From: a virus
Direction: 5' to 3' (one strand)
Length of the DNA: 30,522 nucleotides
Virus record (IMG/VR): IMGVR_UViG_3300042897_000035
Span: 1 to 30,522 of that record
In this document: piece by piece, positions 28,525 through 30,522 of the stretch
Position numbering within the stretch: position 1 is the stretch's first letter
Layout: each line of letters opens with the position of its first letter
The notes under the pieces: model-generated
What the model was told of the DNA's origin: nothing
Databases searched by the model: none
Seen by the model: the letters and a program-made list of their open reading frames with translations, nothing else
Translations under genes and position numbers: made by a program

Positions 28525-30522
28525 TATACAAAGTATTGAATCATTGCGTATGCGTATCTATGGGTTGATGCTACTCTTGATATTACTATTTCAAAAACAT
28601 TTGGAGAAGTAGATTTTAATCGTAAAGCACAAAAAGCAGCAGCAGTTGTTGCTAATACTTTGGAAGATATAATCATTCCAGCTCCATAATTAACAACATC
28701 TAATGCTGTTGTAACTGATGAAGGTAAAGCTGGTGTTGGAGCTGTTGATGGTAGTTCCATAGTTACAGATGATACAGTTCCTCCTGAGGCAGTTCCATAA
28801 GCTAAATTTATTGTCAATGTTACTAAATTACCTATTTGAGATAAAGAATAAGTGTGGTCAGTTGTTCCACTTGGTGCTGTTCCTCCAGTCCATACAATAG
28901 TACCAGAATATACTTGATTAGTTAAATTTTCAAATGGTTGTGTAGTTGGAATTGCACTTGCATTAGTATTATTAGCCAACATAGTATAAGCTGCTCTTGA
29001 AGTATCAACTGTACTAATCGTATTAGTTGTTATATTTATACCATTTCCTGCGGTTAAAGTATCTTGTTTGTTATTAAATGTAGTCCAATTAGCAGAAGAT
29101 AAAGCACCTCTATTACTTGCACTTGCACTTGGTAAATTAAATGTATGTGTACTTCCACTTGAATTAATAGCAAAATCTGTTCCTGTTGTTCCTGTTGCAA
29201 AATTTTGAACTTGTGCTTGTAATCCATTTAAAGCAGTTAATCCAGCGGTAAATGTTGTTATTACTTCGCAAAGATGTCCATTTTGTGTATGTAGTGTAAT
29301 TGTTTTACTTGAAGCATTTACATAAACTCTAATAGCTAATCTATCATTTATTGTTAATACCGTTTCAGGCACTGCTAATGGTGTAAAATAAGCATCGATA
29401 GCCGTACCATTTGTTATTCCTTCAGGAGTAGCAGAACTACTTGCAATGGATGTAAATGTAGTTCCATCGTATTTATACAATTCAACATAAAATGAAGGTG
29501 AACCACCTGCAGAACTTGAAGAAAAGAAAAATTCTAAATTCCAATTTCCAGCAGGAATAAGTAATAATGATGGGTCTGCTACATCAGTTATAAATGAAGC
29601 TATATATCCATTAGAACTTATATTAAAGTCTGCACCTGTTCCTATTACTGCAGTTTTACTAAACTCATAATAAGTTGTACCTCCAAACGTACCTTGACTT
29701 GTTCCGCCATTTAAATAATAATTAACACTTGAACCACCACCTCCAGCACCCCCAACAGAAGATATTTGACCTCCTGTAATTGTTATATTAGTACCAGCAG
29801 TTATTACTGAACCGTCAGCAGCTAATATTTGAGATGATGTTCCACCTTGTTTTATTAATTTTGTAGCAGTTATATCATTTAGTCCTAAATCAACATTGGA
29901 TGTAGCACCTGTATATGGAACACCATCAATTATATCATCTACTGTTGCTAAAATATATTCACCATCAGCTTTATTACTTGGTAAAGCAAACGACAATCCT
30001 CCAGCAGAAATACCCTCTACATAGAATAAAGTAATATTTCTATCAGTTGTATCTGTATAACTTGTACTATAACCACCATAACTCATTGAACCTAATCCAC
30101 TGTAAGTTAAACCAATCACATTTTCAGCCTGGTTTCCATTGCTTAAAATTTGTTCTAATGCTGGTTTATTTAATATTTGAGCATCTCCAGTTGTAGCATT
30201 CCAATCTGCGTTTACGTTTACTTCAGCACCTGTTGCAATACCACTTAATTTTGTTTTTTCAGCAGTAGTATAATCATTTAAAGTTGCACCTGCTAAAGTA
30301 CCATTTCCTAAAGGCACAATGGCATCTGTTCCCGTATCTGAATTAATTGTAAAATTACTTGAGGTTTGTGAAGTTGTTAAATTAGTTGCTCCACCACCAC
30401 CACCTGTTGAAGATATTGTTCCGCCTGATATTGTTATATTTGTTCCAGCAGTTATTGAGTCGCCATTAGCTGCTAATAATTGAGATGATGTACCACCTTG
30501 TTTTATTAATTTTGTAGCAGTT
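28524..30522 (-). CDS. Tail fibre / adsorption protein, C-terminal part (cut by the window's right end)
   Basis: The frame is open from the right edge of the window (30522) to the stop at 28524: 665 residues. A GTG at 30317 is inside the frame and is not the true start. It contains IKQGGTSSQLLAANG and, again near 29870, IKQGGTSSQILAADG, then VPYTGATSNVDLGLND and a long Ser/Thr/Asn/Gly-rich beta region. The C-terminal 120 residues end MIQYFV and may be the receptor-binding head. Joined to 1..1262 it gives about 929 residues. TAATG coupling to the small acidic gene follows. Confidence 0.8.
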   Translation of the reverse strand, partial: TATKLIKQGGTSSQLLAANGDSITAGTNITISGGTISSTGGGGGATNLTTSQTSSNFTINSDTGTDAIVPLGNGTLAGATLNDYTTAEKTKLSGIATGAEVNVNADWNATTGDAQILNKPALEQILSNGNQAENVIGLTYSGLGSMSYGGYSTSYTDTTDRNITLFYVEGISAGGLSFALPSNKADGEYILATVDDIIDGVPYTGATSNVDLGLNDITATKLIKQGGTSSQILAADGSVITAGTNITITGGQISSVGGAGGGGSSVNYYLNGGTSQGTFGGTTYYEFSKTAVIGTGADFNISSNGYIASFITDVADPSLLLIPAGNWNLEFFFSSSSAGGSPSFYVELYKYDGTTFTSIASSSATPEGITNGTAIDAYFTPLAVPETVLTINDRLAIRVYVNASSKTITLHTQNGHLCEVITTFTAGLTALNGLQAQVQNFATGTTGTDFAINSSGSTHTFNLPSASASNRGALSSANWTTFNNKQDTLTAGNGINITTNTISTVDTSRAAYTMLANNTNASAIPTTQPFENLTNQVYSGTIVWTGGTAPSGTTDHTYSLSQIGNLVTLTINLAYGTASGGTVSSVTMELPSTAPTPALPSSVTTALDVVNYGAGMIISSKVLATTAAAFCALRLKSTSPNVFEIVISRVASTHRYAYAMIQYFV
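30052..30522. repeat. Terminal near-repeat, right copy
   Basis: Matches 1..471 without gaps, with 27 mismatches, all between 30179 and 30405. The parts 30052..30178 and 30406..30522 are identical to the left copy. See the left copy for interpretation. Confidence 0.85.

Noticed and set aside
28524-30317. Tail fibre starting at GTG 30317
   Set aside because: The frame is open upstream to the window edge with homologous fibre sequence, so this GTG is internal.
1-30522. Terminal repeats as transposon or integration ends
   Set aside because: They are coding, diverged and in frame with each other, with no integrase or transposase; a circular overlap explains them better.
1-30522. tRNA genes, CRISPR arrays, integrase or lysogeny repressor
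   Set aside because: I looked for cloverleaf-like, regularly spaced repeat and recombinase signatures and saw none; without software I cannot exclude a degenerate tRNA.

Overview
The window is an AT-rich phage genome. I read the host as a member of the Bacteroidota, probably a flavobacterium. All recognisable genes lie on the minus strand, so transcription runs from high to low coordinates. Evidence for the host is: very low GC by eye; -7 boxes of the form TAnnTTTG (read on the minus strand) in front of several gene groups; no Shine-Dalgarno sequences but A-rich leaders such as AAACAAACAAA before the ATG; and many proteins resembling families I know from Bacteroidota phages. A tape measure protein and a tail-tube candidate point to a siphovirus-like tail. 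I see no integrase, repressor, tRNA, CRISPR array or DNA polymerase, so it looks virulent and dependent on the host replisome.

The two ends of the window carry the same 471-base stretch (1..471 and 30052..30522), gapless and about 94% identical. If the ends are joined there, the two partial tail-fibre reading frames (1..1262 and 28524..30522) fuse in frame into one protein of about 929 residues. The simplest reading is a complete, circular or circularly permuted genome of about 30,051 bases, opened inside the tail-fibre gene, with strain variation in the overlap.

Layout in the direction of transcription. (1) 28524..27025: lysis block of two small membrane proteins (holin candidates), a GH24 endolysin and a one-piece spanin candidate. 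(2) 26820..18050: early and replication genes: NinG-like protein, small proteins, HNH endonuclease, ERF annealing protein, SSB, second HNH-like protein, RecA/RepA-fold ATPase, phage sigma factor, PD-(D/E)XK-like proteins, exonuclease and a DnaA domain IV-like protein. (3) 18048..15834: small genes, then small and large terminase. (4) 15780..15017: an autonomous-looking cassette of promoter, three tiny genes and terminator. (5) 14968..8082: tail genes: assembly chaperone with a -1 frameshift, tail completion proteins, two large tail proteins and the tape measure. (6) 8041..1674: head genes: XkdF-type protease, scaffold-like proteins, major capsid, tail tube, portal and connector. (7) 1597..1, continuing at 30522: adsorption proteins.

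Replication probably works by recruiting the host polymerase, aided by the RepA-like ATPase and DnaA-like protein, with concatemers made by the ERF/exonuclease/SSB/NinG recombination set and cut by terminase. Late expression may be switched by the phage sigma factor. Five intrinsic terminators, three promoters sharing an upstream GTTAAA element, and an AT-rich leader shared by late genes divide the one-strand genome into expression units. Names for many structural genes rest on remembered family resemblance and position, not on a search.
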